A stretch of DNA of 64,000 nt from C-114 sp963745405 (lineage in GTDB: Bacteria > Chloroflexota > Limnocylindria > Limnocylindrales > CSP1-4): positions 1,550,001 to 1,614,000 of the forward strand of contig CAVUWY010000002.1 of the NCBI GenBank assembly GCA_963745405.1, in the 5' to 3' direction. Both the position numbers and the translations under genes were made by a program. The number at the start of each line of letters is the position of its first letter. Within the stretch, counting starts at the first letter, position 1. The notes under the pieces are model-generated. The model searched no databases. It saw nothing but the letters and a program-made list of their open reading frames with translations, and had not been told where the DNA came from. Shown here one piece after another: positions 16,942-24,941 of the stretch.

Positions 16942-18777
16942 GTGGCCATCGACCCCTACCAGGAATTCCTCGTCCAGCCGGTCGACGCGTCGTGGCTCCA
17001 GTGCAATATCGAGTGCCAGGAAGCCTGCCCGGTCGGGACCAACTGCCGCGGCTACCTGAATCTGGCCGCCGAGGGCCGCTTCGAGGAGGGCTACATCCTC
17101 AGCCGCGACCCGAACCCGGTCGCGGCGATGTGCTCGTACGTCTGCTCCGCCCCGTGTGAGCGCGCCTGCCGCCGGGGCGACATCGACCGGCCGCTCGCGA
17201 TCCGGGCGATGAAGCGGTTCCTCGTCGAATGGCACGAGGCCTCGGGCATCCCCGACGTCATGCCGGCCATCACCCCACGGGCGGAGTCGGTCGCCGTCGT
17301 CGGCGCCGGACCGGCCGGCCTGGCGGTCGCCCGCGAGCTCGCGATGAAGGGCTTCGCCGTTACGGTCTTCGACAGCCTCCCGTACGCCGGGGGAACGATG
17401 CTCATCGGCGTGCCTGCGTTCCGCCTGCCGCGGGAAGCGATCGAGATGGACGTCCGCCTCATCGAGCGGCTCGGCGTCACGTTCCGCTTCAACACGACGA
17501 TCGGCGTCGACATCACCTTCGAGCAGCTCCAGGCCGACTACGACGGCGTCGCCATCACCGCCGGCGCGATGAACGCGGTCGAGCTCGACGTGCCGGGCTC
17601 CGACCTGGCCGGCGTCCAGTACGGCGTCGACTTCATGAAGATCGCCAATCTCGGCCAGCCCCTCGAGGTCGGCAACGACGTCGTCGTCATCGGCGGTGGC
17701 TACACGGCGATGGACTGTTCCCGGACGAGCCTCCGCCACGGCGCGGAGAACGTGACGATCGCCTACCGCCGGACCCGCAGCGAGCTGGTCGTCGACGAGG
17801 AGGAGCTCGGTGAGACCGAGCGCGAGGGCGTCCACATGGAGTTCCTCGTCAGCCCGGTCGAGCTGGTCGGCGAGGACGGCCACCTGACCGGCGTCAAGTT
17901 CATCCGCAACAAGCTCGGCGAACCGGACGCCTCGGGCCGCCGCTCGCCGGTGCCGATCCCCGGCTCCGAGTTCGTCGTCAAGGCCGACACCGTGATCCCG
18001 GCCGTCTCCCAGGCCGCCGACCTCGACTTCCTCCCGGTCGAGGCGACGTTCGAGATCAACCGCGGCCGGGTCAAGGTCGACCCGGCGACGTACGCGACGA
18101 ACGTCCGCGGCGTCTTCGCCTGCGGCGACTTCGTGACCGGCCCGACGACCCTCATCGAGGCCGCCGGCCACGGCAAGAAGTGCGCCTACGCGATCGACCG
18201 CTACCTGTCCGGCCGGCAGGACGTGACCGTCGACGCCAACGTCAAGATCACGAGCTCGTGGCGCCACGACATGCCCGAGCTGTACGACGTCCTGCCCCGC
18301 CAGCACATCCCGATGGCGCCGCTCGCCGCCCGGATGCCGTCGACCCAGCCGGAGGTGAACTTCACCACCCCGGTCGAGCTCGGCTACACCGCGACCCAGG
18401 CCGTCGCCGAGTCGACCCGTTGCCTGATGTGCAACTTCAACATCTGGTTCGACCCCTTCCGCTGCGTCCTGTGCGGCGCCTGCGCCGACGTCTGCCCCGA
18501 GGGCGTCATCCACATGGTCGATGTCAACCAGCTCAAGAGCGAGGGCGTCCTGCCGGAGGTCGAGGAGGCCTACGGCTGGTCGCAGGGGGCGGCGATGATC
18601 CTCGACGAGGAGCGCTGCATCCGCTGCGCCCTCTGCGTCAAGCGTTGCCCATTCGACGCCATTACGATGGAGCGGTTCGAGCTCCAGGAGATCTCGACTG
18701 ACGGCCGGCTCTACAAGGAGTCGTACCGGGACGCGCAGCTCGCCGGGATCGCCGGCGTCGCAGGAGGAGATCGGTGA
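16942..18777 (+). CDS. GltD-like Fe-S flavoprotein oxidoreductase with C-terminal 2[4Fe-4S] domain
   Basis: 611-aa NAD(P)H-type oxidoreductase related to the glutamate synthase small subunit. The N-terminal cysteine-rich region (CNIECQEACPVGTNC and CSYVCSAPCERACRR) should hold Fe-S clusters. An FAD-binding site follows (VVGAGPAGLA, about residue 116), then an NAD(P)-binding site (VVVIGGGYTAMD, about 250) and a C-terminal 2[4Fe-4S] ferredoxin domain (CVLCGACADVCP near 508, CIRCALCVKRCP near 558). Its stop overlaps the start of cytochrome b (GTGA, 18774-18777). No large glutamate synthase subunit is nearby, so the context points to feeding electrons from NAD(P)H or ferredoxin into the quinone/cytochrome b complex. 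GTG start at 16942. Confidence 0.88.
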   Translation: MAIDPYQEFLVQPVDASWLQCNIECQEACPVGTNCRGYLNLAAEGRFEEGYILSRDPNPVAAMCSYVCSAPCERACRRGDIDRPLAIRAMKRFLVEWHEASGIPDVMPAITPRAESVAVVGAGPAGLAVARELAMKGFAVTVFDSLPYAGGTMLIGVPAFRLPREAIEMDVRLIERLGVTFRFNTTIGVDITFEQLQADYDGVAITAGAMNAVELDVPGSDLAGVQYGVDFMKIANLGQPLEVGNDVVVIGGGYTAMDCSRTSLRHGAENVTIAYRRTRSELVVDEEELGETEREGVHMEFLVSPVELVGEDGHLTGVKFIRNKLGEPDASGRRSPVPIPGSEFVVKADTVIPAVSQAADLDFLPVEATFEINRGRVKVDPATYATNVRGVFACGDFVTGPTTLIEAAGHGKKCAYAIDRYLSGRQDVTVDANVKITSSWRHDMPELYDVLPRQHIPMAPLAARMPSTQPEVNFTTPVELGYTATQAVAESTRCLMCNFNIWFDPFRCVLCGACADVCPEGVIHMVDVNQLKSEGVLPEVEEAYGWSQGAAMILDEERCIRCALCVKRCPFDAITMERFELQEISTDGRLYKESYRDAQLAGIAGVAGGDR

Positions 18778-19502
18778 GTTTCCTCGAGCGGGTGGATCAG
18801 TCCATCCGCCGAAGCGTGGTGTGGCGCTCGCTGTTCCGCCAGCCGTACCCGAGCGACGAGCGGTCGCGGGCGTACGCGGTGATGAACAACGTGTTCCTCC
18901 ACATCCACCCGGTCCGCGTCCGCCAGCACGCGGTCAAGTTCGCCTACACGTTCTGCCTCGGCGGGCTGTCGTTCTTCCTCTTCCTCGTCCTCACCGTGAC
19001 CGGCGTGTACCTGATGTTCTTCTACGTGCCGTCGGACCACCTGGCCTACTCGAACATCCTCGACATCCAGAGCCAGGTCACGTTCGGGCTGCTGACCCGG
19101 AACATCCATCGGTGGGGCGCCCACCTGATGGTGTTCTTCGTCTTCCTCCACATGATGCGGGTCTTCTACCACGGCGCCTACAAGCCGCCCCGGGAATTCA
19201 ACTGGGTCGTCGGCGTCGTCCTCCTGTTCCTCACCCTCATGCTCAGCTTCACCGGCTACCTCCTGCCGTGGGACCAGATCGCCTACTGGGCCATCACGAT
19301 CGGCACGAACATGGCCGGCTACGCGCCGCTCTTCAACACCCCGTCGAAGCTCATCCTCCTCGGTGGACTGGAGGTGAGCCAGAACACCCTGCTCAGGTTC
19401 TATGTCCTCCACATCATGGTGTTCCCGCTCCTCGCGGCGATCTTCCTCGCGGTGCACTTCTGGCGCATCCGGAAGGACGGAGGGATATCCGGGCCGCTAT
19501 GA
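18774..19502 (+). CDS. cytochrome b, N-terminal (b6-like) subunit
   Basis: Quinol-oxidising subunit of a cytochrome bc/b6f-type complex, 242 aa with four main membrane helices. Both haem-binding histidine pairs are present: H-x13-H in HRWGAHLMVFFVFLHMMRVF and H-x14-H in the helix starting LHIMVFPLLAAIFLAVHFW. The x14 spacing is the b6-type signature. It ends where the PetB/PetD split normally falls, and the remaining helices are in the gene at 19644. GTG start coupled to the flavoprotein stop. Confidence 0.92.
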   Translation: MSFLERVDQSIRRSVVWRSLFRQPYPSDERSRAYAVMNNVFLHIHPVRVRQHAVKFAYTFCLGGLSFFLFLVLTVTGVYLMFFYVPSDHLAYSNILDIQSQVTFGLLTRNIHRWGAHLMVFFVFLHMMRVFYHGAYKPPREFNWVVGVVLLFLTLMLSFTGYLLPWDQIAYWAITIGTNMAGYAPLFNTPSKLILLGGLEVSQNTLLRFYVLHIMVFPLLAAIFLAVHFWRIRKDGGISGPL

Positions 19503-19643
19503 CGGACCATCGCTTCGTTCTCGCCTCCGCCGACTCGCTCACGCACCGTAGTGCGCTTGCTCGCGTGCTCGGCTCGGCCTCGCGCTGCCCTCGTCCTCGC
19601 CGCCCGGAGGAGCGCAGCGTGACCGCTATGACGAGCCAGAACG
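19503..19643 (+). other. unexplained 141-bp spacer inside the cytochrome operon
   Basis: Unusually long gap for this operon, whose other gaps are under 45 nt. It contains GCTC/CTCG-rich sequence and weak inverted repeats (GCGCTG near 19590 with CAGCG near 19615). No start codon with a ribosome site or credible reading frame was found. It may be an mRNA processing or attenuation segment separating the two cytochrome b halves. Confidence 0.3.
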
Positions 19644-20246
19644 ATGACTGACACGAAGTCGCCGTCCGAGCGGCGGGTCGTCGCCCCGGTCGATCCGTCC
19701 CGCCGGACCGAGATCGACAAGCAGCGGGTGCCGATGTCGGCCCGCCCGTACCGGCTGCTCGCGCTCGTCAAGCAGGACGCCGTCGTCCGGGTCCAGAAGG
19801 AACCCGACGACACGGTCATGACCTGGCCACACCTCCTGTCGATCGAATTCCTGGCGGCCGGCATGATGAGCATCTTCCTGCTCCTCATGGGCCTGTTCGT
19901 CAACGCGCCGCTCGAGGCCCTCGCCAACGGCAACGTCACGCCGGCGGTCGCCAAGGCGCCGTGGTACTTCCTCGGCCTGCAGGAGCTGCTGGCCTACTTC
20001 CACCCGACGGTCGCGGGCGCCCTGACCCCGATCTTCGTCCTCGTCGGCGCCGCGCTCATCCCCTACATCGATCGCGGCAACGTCCTCGCCTTCCGGCCCT
20101 CGGAGCGCAAGACCGCGGTGATGCTCTTCTCGTTCTTCTGCGCTTTCGGGCTCGTCCTCACCTTCATCGGCGTGTTCTTCCGGGGTCCCGGCTATGCCTT
20201 CGTGATCCCGTTCATCGACACCCCCGGCCTTCACTTCAACCTGTAG
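19644..20246 (+). CDS. cytochrome b, C-terminal (subunit IV/PetD-like) subunit
   Basis: Second half of the split cytochrome b, 200 aa. A hydrophilic N-terminus of about 55 residues is followed by three membrane helices. The conserved stretch APWYFLGLQELLAYFHP corresponds to the PetD region after the quinol-site PEWY-like motif; here the text around it reads VAKAPWYF rather than PEWYF. Works with the b6-like subunit and the Rieske protein to oxidise quinol. ATG at 19644; the Rieske gene follows after 16 nt. Confidence 0.85.
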   Translation: MTDTKSPSERRVVAPVDPSRRTEIDKQRVPMSARPYRLLALVKQDAVVRVQKEPDDTVMTWPHLLSIEFLAAGMMSIFLLLMGLFVNAPLEALANGNVTPAVAKAPWYFLGLQELLAYFHPTVAGALTPIFVLVGAALIPYIDRGNVLAFRPSERKTAVMLFSFFCAFGLVLTFIGVFFRGPGYAFVIPFIDTPGLHFNL

Positions 20247-20262
20247 CGGAACCAGGCGAGCG

Positions 20263-20937
20263 ATGAGCAACTACCACGTCGAACCGGCTTCGCGGCCCCA
20301 GGCCCTGACGAAGGAGGCCATCAAGGCCCAGCGCAGTGAGCAGGTCCAGGGGATGTCCCGTCGGACCCTCATCCGCCGCTCCCTCGGCGGCGCCGTCCTC
20401 GTCTGGCTGACGGAGATCACCGCGGGCACCCTCGGCTTCCTGTGGCCCAACCTCGCCGGCGGCTTCGGCGGCATCGTCAAGATCGGCTCGCTCAGCGACC
20501 TGAAGCTTGCCAACAGCAACCTCCCGATCGAGGAGGGCTTCCCGGCCTACGTCCCGGACGCCCGGGCCTACATCGTCCTGATCGACACGAACCAACAGCA
20601 GTTCGTGCCCGGCACCGACACGACGGGCGACGGCACGTCCCTCAACGTCCGGCCCCTCTACCAGCGCTGCCCCCACCTGGGCTGCCGGCCGAACCCGTGC
20701 CTCAAGAATTTCTGGTTCGAATGCCCCTGTCACGGCTCCCGCTACGACCGCCTCGGGATCAAGGCCGACGGCGCCCGCTTCGGGCCGGCGCCGCGCTCGA
20801 TGGACCGCTTCTCGGCGACCGTCAAGGACGACGGGACCCTGTGGCTCGACACCGGCAAGATCACCCTCGGCCCGCTCCCGGTCGCCCTCGGCCAGCCCGG
20901 CCTCATCCCACCGAAGTCGCCGACGGGCTGCATCTGA
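20263..20937 (+). CDS. Rieske [2Fe-2S] protein
   Basis: 224 aa. The twin-arginine-like motif SRRTLIRRSLGG followed by a hydrophobic segment gives a Tat-dependent signal anchor. The cluster is bound by CPHLGC and CPCHGS, including the disulfide cysteines of the high-potential bc-type Rieske protein. Between the loops there is an insertion, RPNPCLKNFWFE, and a third cysteine. The protein moves electrons from quinol to the cytochrome c encoded next. ATG at 20263 with GGCGAG upstream. Confidence 0.94.
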   Translation: MSNYHVEPASRPQALTKEAIKAQRSEQVQGMSRRTLIRRSLGGAVLVWLTEITAGTLGFLWPNLAGGFGGIVKIGSLSDLKLANSNLPIEEGFPAYVPDARAYIVLIDTNQQQFVPGTDTTGDGTSLNVRPLYQRCPHLGCRPNPCLKNFWFECPCHGSRYDRLGIKADGARFGPAPRSMDRFSATVKDDGTLWLDTGKITLGPLPVALGQPGLIPPKSPTGCI

Positions 20938-20970
20938 CGTGATGCAGCCGACCCCGCCCCGAGGATCGCG

Positions 20971-22092
20971 ATGAGCGACCCGACCGAGCAGCCGGACAAG
21001 CTCGAGCGATCCGCCGCCGGAGACCCCCCGGCTGGTGGCGAGCCGGCGTCGACGCCGGAGTCGGGGACCGAACGACAGCTGCCCGCCACGCGGCCCGACG
21101 CCCAGCCGGCCCCGGCGACACGCTTCTCCGCGCCACCGAGCGCCCACGCGTTCGAGCTGACGCCGGAGCGGGCGGCGGGCATCGTCCGCCAGAGTGCGAG
21201 CGCTCGCTGGGTCGGCTTCCTGGCGGTCCTCGTCGTCGTCCTGTTCGTGATCATCTACTACTTCTACGAGCTCGGGATCCCCGGCGTGCCCGACTCGTCC
21301 CGGTTGAGCAAGGAGGTCACCGCCCAACAGGTGACCGCCGTCGAGCGCGGCTACAACATCTACCAGGCCAACTGCTCGCGCTGCCACGGCGTCAACGGCC
21401 AGGGCTTCGCCAACGACGCCGGCGCTCCGCCGCTAAACGAGCAGGACAAGCTGTTCGCCCACCTCAACCCGCAGTACCTGATGAGCGTGCTCCGGGAGGG
21501 CGGTCGGTTCGTCTGCGGCAATGCCAACAGCCTCATGCCGGTCTGGTCGAACGACAACGGCGGTCCGCTGAACTACGTCCAGATCAACGACCTCATCGCC
21601 TTCATCCGGGCGACCAACGACCACACCTACGACAAGCGCGACCCCTCGACCGACGAGCTGATCATCGACCCGGCGACCGGCAAGGCGGAGACCTTCACCG
21701 GCTGGGTCGACCCGAACTACAAGCCCGCCCCGGATGCGACGCCATTCCCGGCCTGCTGGACCGACGCCTTCAAGACGACCGGTTCCCCGACACCGGCCCC
21801 GTCGGTCGCGGCCGGCACCACCGTCCTCCAGCAGTCGGCCCAGAACCTCGTCTTCGACCAGACGTTGCTCACCGCGCCGTCCGGTGCCGCATTCCAGATC
21901 CAGTTCACGAACAACGACGCAGGCGTGCAGCACAACATCGAGATCGACAGCGGTCCGACGGTCCTGTTCAAGGGCCAGATCTTCGCCGGCGTCGCGACAC
22001 AGACGTACACCGTGCCGCCCCTGCCGGCCGGGAACTACACGTTCCAGTGCTCGGTCCACCCGACGATGCACGGCACGCTCACAGTCAAGTAG
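20971..22092 (+). CDS. membrane-anchored cytochrome c fused to an amicyanin-like cupredoxin
   Basis: 373 aa. An Ala/Pro/Glu-rich cytosolic N-terminus (about 75 residues) precedes one membrane helix (FLAVLVVVLFVIIYYFY), then a class-I cytochrome c domain with haem motif CSRCH (residues 134-138) and a likely Met ligand in NSLMPVW. A Thr/Pro linker leads to a C-terminal blue-copper domain with ligands in VQHNIEID and CSVHPTM (Cys-x2-His-x2-Met, amicyanin spacing). It probably accepts electrons from the Rieske protein and passes them via haem and copper to the oxidase. ATG at 20971, 33 nt after the Rieske stop. Confidence 0.9.
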   Translation: MSDPTEQPDKLERSAAGDPPAGGEPASTPESGTERQLPATRPDAQPAPATRFSAPPSAHAFELTPERAAGIVRQSASARWVGFLAVLVVVLFVIIYYFYELGIPGVPDSSRLSKEVTAQQVTAVERGYNIYQANCSRCHGVNGQGFANDAGAPPLNEQDKLFAHLNPQYLMSVLREGGRFVCGNANSLMPVWSNDNGGPLNYVQINDLIAFIRATNDHTYDKRDPSTDELIIDPATGKAETFTGWVDPNYKPAPDATPFPACWTDAFKTTGSPTPAPSVAAGTTVLQQSAQNLVFDQTLLTAPSGAAFQIQFTNNDAGVQHNIEIDSGPTVLFKGQIFAGVATQTYTVPPLPAGNYTFQCSVHPTMHGTLTVK

Positions 22093-22132
22093 GTCGGAGG
22101 CCCGGCGGATCGCCGGTCAGGGATGGAGGACG

Positions 22133-23623
22133 ATGGCGCAGCCCGCGCTGGGAACCGGGAACACGGCGAAACGGCGAGCCCTCTTCGGGCTGCTCGACCG
22201 TAACGGCTGGTCGTGGGCCTCGCTGAAGGCCCTGTTCTGGTTCCTCCTCATCGTCCTGCTCATGGGCTACCTGCCCGACCGGGCCTACTACTTCACGGTC
22301 TTCTCGACGATCCAGGTCGGGATCCTGAACCAGGCCCTGACGCCGGTGAACTTCTGCCCGCCGGAGAACGGTCCGCTGCCATGCCCCGCGCCGTCCGGTG
22401 CCGTCCTGCCGTGGCAGGCCTCGCCGAAGGAGCTCGCCCTGCCGTCGCCCCGTCGTGATGGGGCGGTCGTCGTCGTCGGGACCCACCTCCTGTACATCGG
22501 CGGGACCGACGGGACCACGGCGTCCGACCAGGTGTACGAGGCCGATGCCTACGCATCGAGCGGCAACTTCTCGGCCTGGCGGGCCGGCCCGAAGCTCCCG
22601 GCGCCACGGACGAAGGCCTCGGTCGGGTTCTTCGGCGGCTCCGTCTTCGTCATCGGCGGCGCCGACGCGTCCGGCAAGCCGACCACGACCGCGTGGTTCA
22701 TCACGCCCGATGCGAAGACGGGCGACCTCGGGAGCTGGGAGGTCGCCGACGGGGGGACCGAGGCGGACGGCAAGACGAAGCGACCGAACCTCGTCCTCCC
22801 GGCGGCCCGATCCGGCGCGTCGTTCGTGGCCGCGGCCGACGGCATCGTCATCATCGGCGGGCGCGACGAGAGCGGGCCGGTGACGACGGTCTGGAAATCG
22901 ACCATCGATGCGAAGACCGCCATCCCGCAGCCCTTCCAGGCCCAGGCGCCGCTCGTCCAGCCGCGGGCCGACGCGGCGGCCCAGCTGACGGGCAACTGGA
23001 TCTTCCTCTACGGCGGGGTCGACGCCTCCGGCCCGACGGCGCTCGTCCAGCGCGGCGATGTCGGCGCCGGCGATACCGCCGGCCGGATCGTCCAGTGGGG
23101 CACGCCGACGAATGCCGGGGCGAACCTCCCGGCGCCGCGGACGGACGCCGGGTCGTTCCAGGCCAACGGCGCCCTCTATCTCGTCGGCGGCACCGACGGG
23201 ACCTCGCTCAAGACCGACCTGTGGTGGGCCACCCCCGACGGGAACGGCGCCATCACGAACTGGAACCAGCTTTCGCAGAGCGATCTGCCGACCGGGCTCG
23301 CCGGCGGTGCCGCGTTCTCCGGCGGCGCGAACGCATTCATCGTCGGCGGCGCGACGGACCAGGGCGTCAGCACCGGCAGCTACCGAGCCAACCTCGCCCC
23401 GATGCCGCCGTTCTTCCAGCTGGGCGGCCCGCTCGGGGCGACGATCCCGGCCCTCAAGATCGACGGCGAGATCGGCCAGCAGCTCGGCTATCTCGCGGCG
23501 GCCGGCGTCGCGACGGTCAACTTCGTCCTGTTGATCGCGGTCGGGTGGGTGTACGCCCATCCGGAGCAGTCCCGCGCCCTCGTCTCGAGGATCCGCAACC
23601 GCCGCCACTCGGGCTCCGAGTAG
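22133..23623 (+). CDS. membrane-anchored six-bladed kelch-like protein
   Basis: 496 aa, last gene of the operon. A membrane helix near residues 32-46 and another close to the C-terminus (VATVNFVLLIAVGWVYA) flank a large external domain with six kelch-like repeats: LYIGGTDG, VFVIGGADASG, IVIIGGRDESG, IFLYGGVDASG, LYLVGGTDG and AFIVGGATDQG. Six such repeats suit a beta-propeller. No cofactor-binding motif can be seen. Its place in a quinol:cytochrome c operon suggests an accessory or assembly subunit, but no such role is known to me. ATG at 22133, with GGAGG 3 nt upstream. Confidence 0.82.
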   Translation: MAQPALGTGNTAKRRALFGLLDRNGWSWASLKALFWFLLIVLLMGYLPDRAYYFTVFSTIQVGILNQALTPVNFCPPENGPLPCPAPSGAVLPWQASPKELALPSPRRDGAVVVVGTHLLYIGGTDGTTASDQVYEADAYASSGNFSAWRAGPKLPAPRTKASVGFFGGSVFVIGGADASGKPTTTAWFITPDAKTGDLGSWEVADGGTEADGKTKRPNLVLPAARSGASFVAAADGIVIIGGRDESGPVTTVWKSTIDAKTAIPQPFQAQAPLVQPRADAAAQLTGNWIFLYGGVDASGPTALVQRGDVGAGDTAGRIVQWGTPTNAGANLPAPRTDAGSFQANGALYLVGGTDGTSLKTDLWWATPDGNGAITNWNQLSQSDLPTGLAGGAAFSGGANAFIVGGATDQGVSTGSYRANLAPMPPFFQLGGPLGATIPALKIDGEIGQQLGYLAAAGVATVNFVLLIAVGWVYAHPEQSRALVSRIRNRRHSGSE

Positions 23624-23669
23624 GGCCCTTCGGGCCGACGAGGCCGCGCCCCGCCGTGGCGCGGGCCCT
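23624..23669. terminator. hairpins between convergent genes
   Basis: GGCCCTTCGGGCC (23624-23636) directly after the kelch stop folds into a stem with a very stable C(UUCG)G-type loop, and a second GC-rich hairpin (GCGCC...GGCGC) follows. They separate the kelch gene from the convergent rhodanese gene and could serve either direction. No T-tract. Confidence 0.4.
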
Positions 23670-23686
23670 CGCGCCGACGGGAGCGC

Positions 23687-24064
23687 TCAGCGAGGCAGTT
23701 CGGACTCCGCCGCGTCGGGCACGCCGTTGCGTACCGGCAGGCCTGCTCGTTGCCAGGCCACCGTTCCGCCGGCCACGTTCAGCACGTCCGTCCAGCCATT
23801 GGCCAGCAGGTAGCCGGTGACCTGGGCCGACCGGCCGCCGACCGCGCAGATGACGAAGATCGGCCGGTCGCGGGGCAGCCCATCGAGCCGAGCGCCGAGC
23901 GTCGACATCGGAGCGAGGACGGCCCCGACGGCACGAACGTCGGCGTGCTCGACCGTCTCGCGCACGTCGAGGAGGATCGGATGCGGCTCCTCGCCGCTCC
24001 GCAGCCGCGCCTCGGCGTCGGTCGCCTCGATCGTCGGGACGCCCGTCCCGCCTGGTCCGCTCAT
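23687..24064 (-). CDS. single-domain rhodanese
   Basis: 125-aa sulfurtransferase-type domain. The active-site loop is CAVGGRS with the nucleophilic Cys73; the DVRE and HADVRAVGAV motifs are typical of GlpE/PspE-like proteins. No signal peptide, so cytosolic. Start ATG (24062-24064) overlaps the stop of the DUF309 gene (ATGA). Sulfur donor and acceptor unknown. Confidence 0.9.
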   Translation of the reverse strand: MSGPGGTGVPTIEATDAEARLRSGEEPHPILLDVRETVEHADVRAVGAVLAPMSTLGARLDGLPRDRPIFVICAVGGRSAQVTGYLLANGWTDVLNVAGGTVAWQRAGLPVRNGVPDAAESELPR

Positions 24065-24498
24065 CGGTGGAGGATAGCCGGGGCGGGCTCGACCGCGAGG
24101 TCGTCGGGCCGGGCAAGTCGGCCGTCGATCGCGGCGACGAGCGCATCGACGTCGAGATCCGCCAGCTCGGGGATCGACTGCTTCGCTCCGCGAGCGGCCA
24201 CCAGGCGTTCGCGGGCGCCGCGGAGGTTCTTGGCCACGCCGAGGGGATTGCCTCGGGCCTGGTGGACGTAGGCGGCGGCGAGCTTGATGAGACCCTGGAT
24301 CAGGTCCCGTTCGCCAAGGTCCGCGGAGCCCATCCAGGCCGGCTCGAGCAGCTCGTGAGCCTCGAAGCAGTCGCCGCGCTCGTAGGCGGCCAGTCCGGCC
24401 CGCACTGCCGCCGTTCGGGCGTCGAGTGGGAGCGGTCGATACGCCTTCGCCCGACCGCCCTGGACGATGGTGGCCGGCCGGGTCGCCGGCCCGCTCAT
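24061..24498 (-). CDS. DUF309 family protein
   Basis: 145 aa. Matches the DUF309 pattern: AGLAAYERGDCFEAHELLEP, then ERDLIQGLIKLAAAYVHQ and GNPLGVAKNLRGARERL. All-helical, cytosolic, function unknown. The open frame begins at 24585, but the ATG at 24496-24498 fits the ATGA overlap with the DUF2203 gene. Middle gene of a three-gene coupled operon (DUF2203, DUF309, rhodanese). Confidence 0.85.
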   Translation of the reverse strand: MSGPATRPATIVQGGRAKAYRPLPLDARTAAVRAGLAAYERGDCFEAHELLEPAWMGSADLGERDLIQGLIKLAAAYVHQARGNPLGVAKNLRGARERLVAARGAKQSIPELADLDVDALVAAIDGRLARPDDLAVEPAPAILHR

Positions 24499-24875
24499 GC
24501 CAGGTCCGCCAGCTCGCGCCGGCCGGCGAATCCCGACGACAACTCGTGCCACCAGCCGACTTCGTCCTCGCCGAGACGCCAGCACAGGCAGACCTGCCGA
24601 CCATTGACGAGGGCCGGGAAGTCGATGAGGCCGCTCTCGATGTCGCGGAGGGTGATGTCCCAGCCGTCGATCCGGACCACGGCCGCCTGCATCTGGTCGA
24701 TGATGCCCTGCATCCGAAGGCGGAGCCGGCGCCGCTCGTCCTCCTCGACGTCCTCCTCGTTGGACCGGTCGCGGAGGCGGATGAGCTCGGCGCGCTGGTC
24801 GCGGAGGGCGGTCAGGAGATCGCGTACTTCGGGCAGGCGCGCATTGGCCTGGTCGATGTCGTAGAACGTCGTCAC
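24495..24875 (-). CDS. DUF2203 family protein
   Basis: 126 aa. An N-terminal helical hairpin (ANARLPEVRDLLTALRDQRA) leads to the DUF2203 C-terminal motif: GLIDFPALVNGRQVCLCW, LGEDEVGWWHE and FAGR. Function unknown; common in Chloroflexota and related phyla. The start is a GTG (24873-24875) preceded on the minus strand by TACGAT (24883-24888) with a 7-nt gap, so this promoter probably gives a leaderless transcript for the three-gene operon. Confidence 0.88.
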   Translation of the reverse strand: MTTFYDIDQANARLPEVRDLLTALRDQRAELIRLRDRSNEEDVEEDERRRLRLRMQGIIDQMQAAVVRIDGWDITLRDIESGLIDFPALVNGRQVCLCWRLGEDEVGWWHELSSGFAGRRELADLA

Positions 24876-24941
24876 GATCGCGATCGTACCGCAGGAACCC
24901 GCCGACGCCCGGCGGCCGACGCCGCGGCGCTCGATCTCGGT

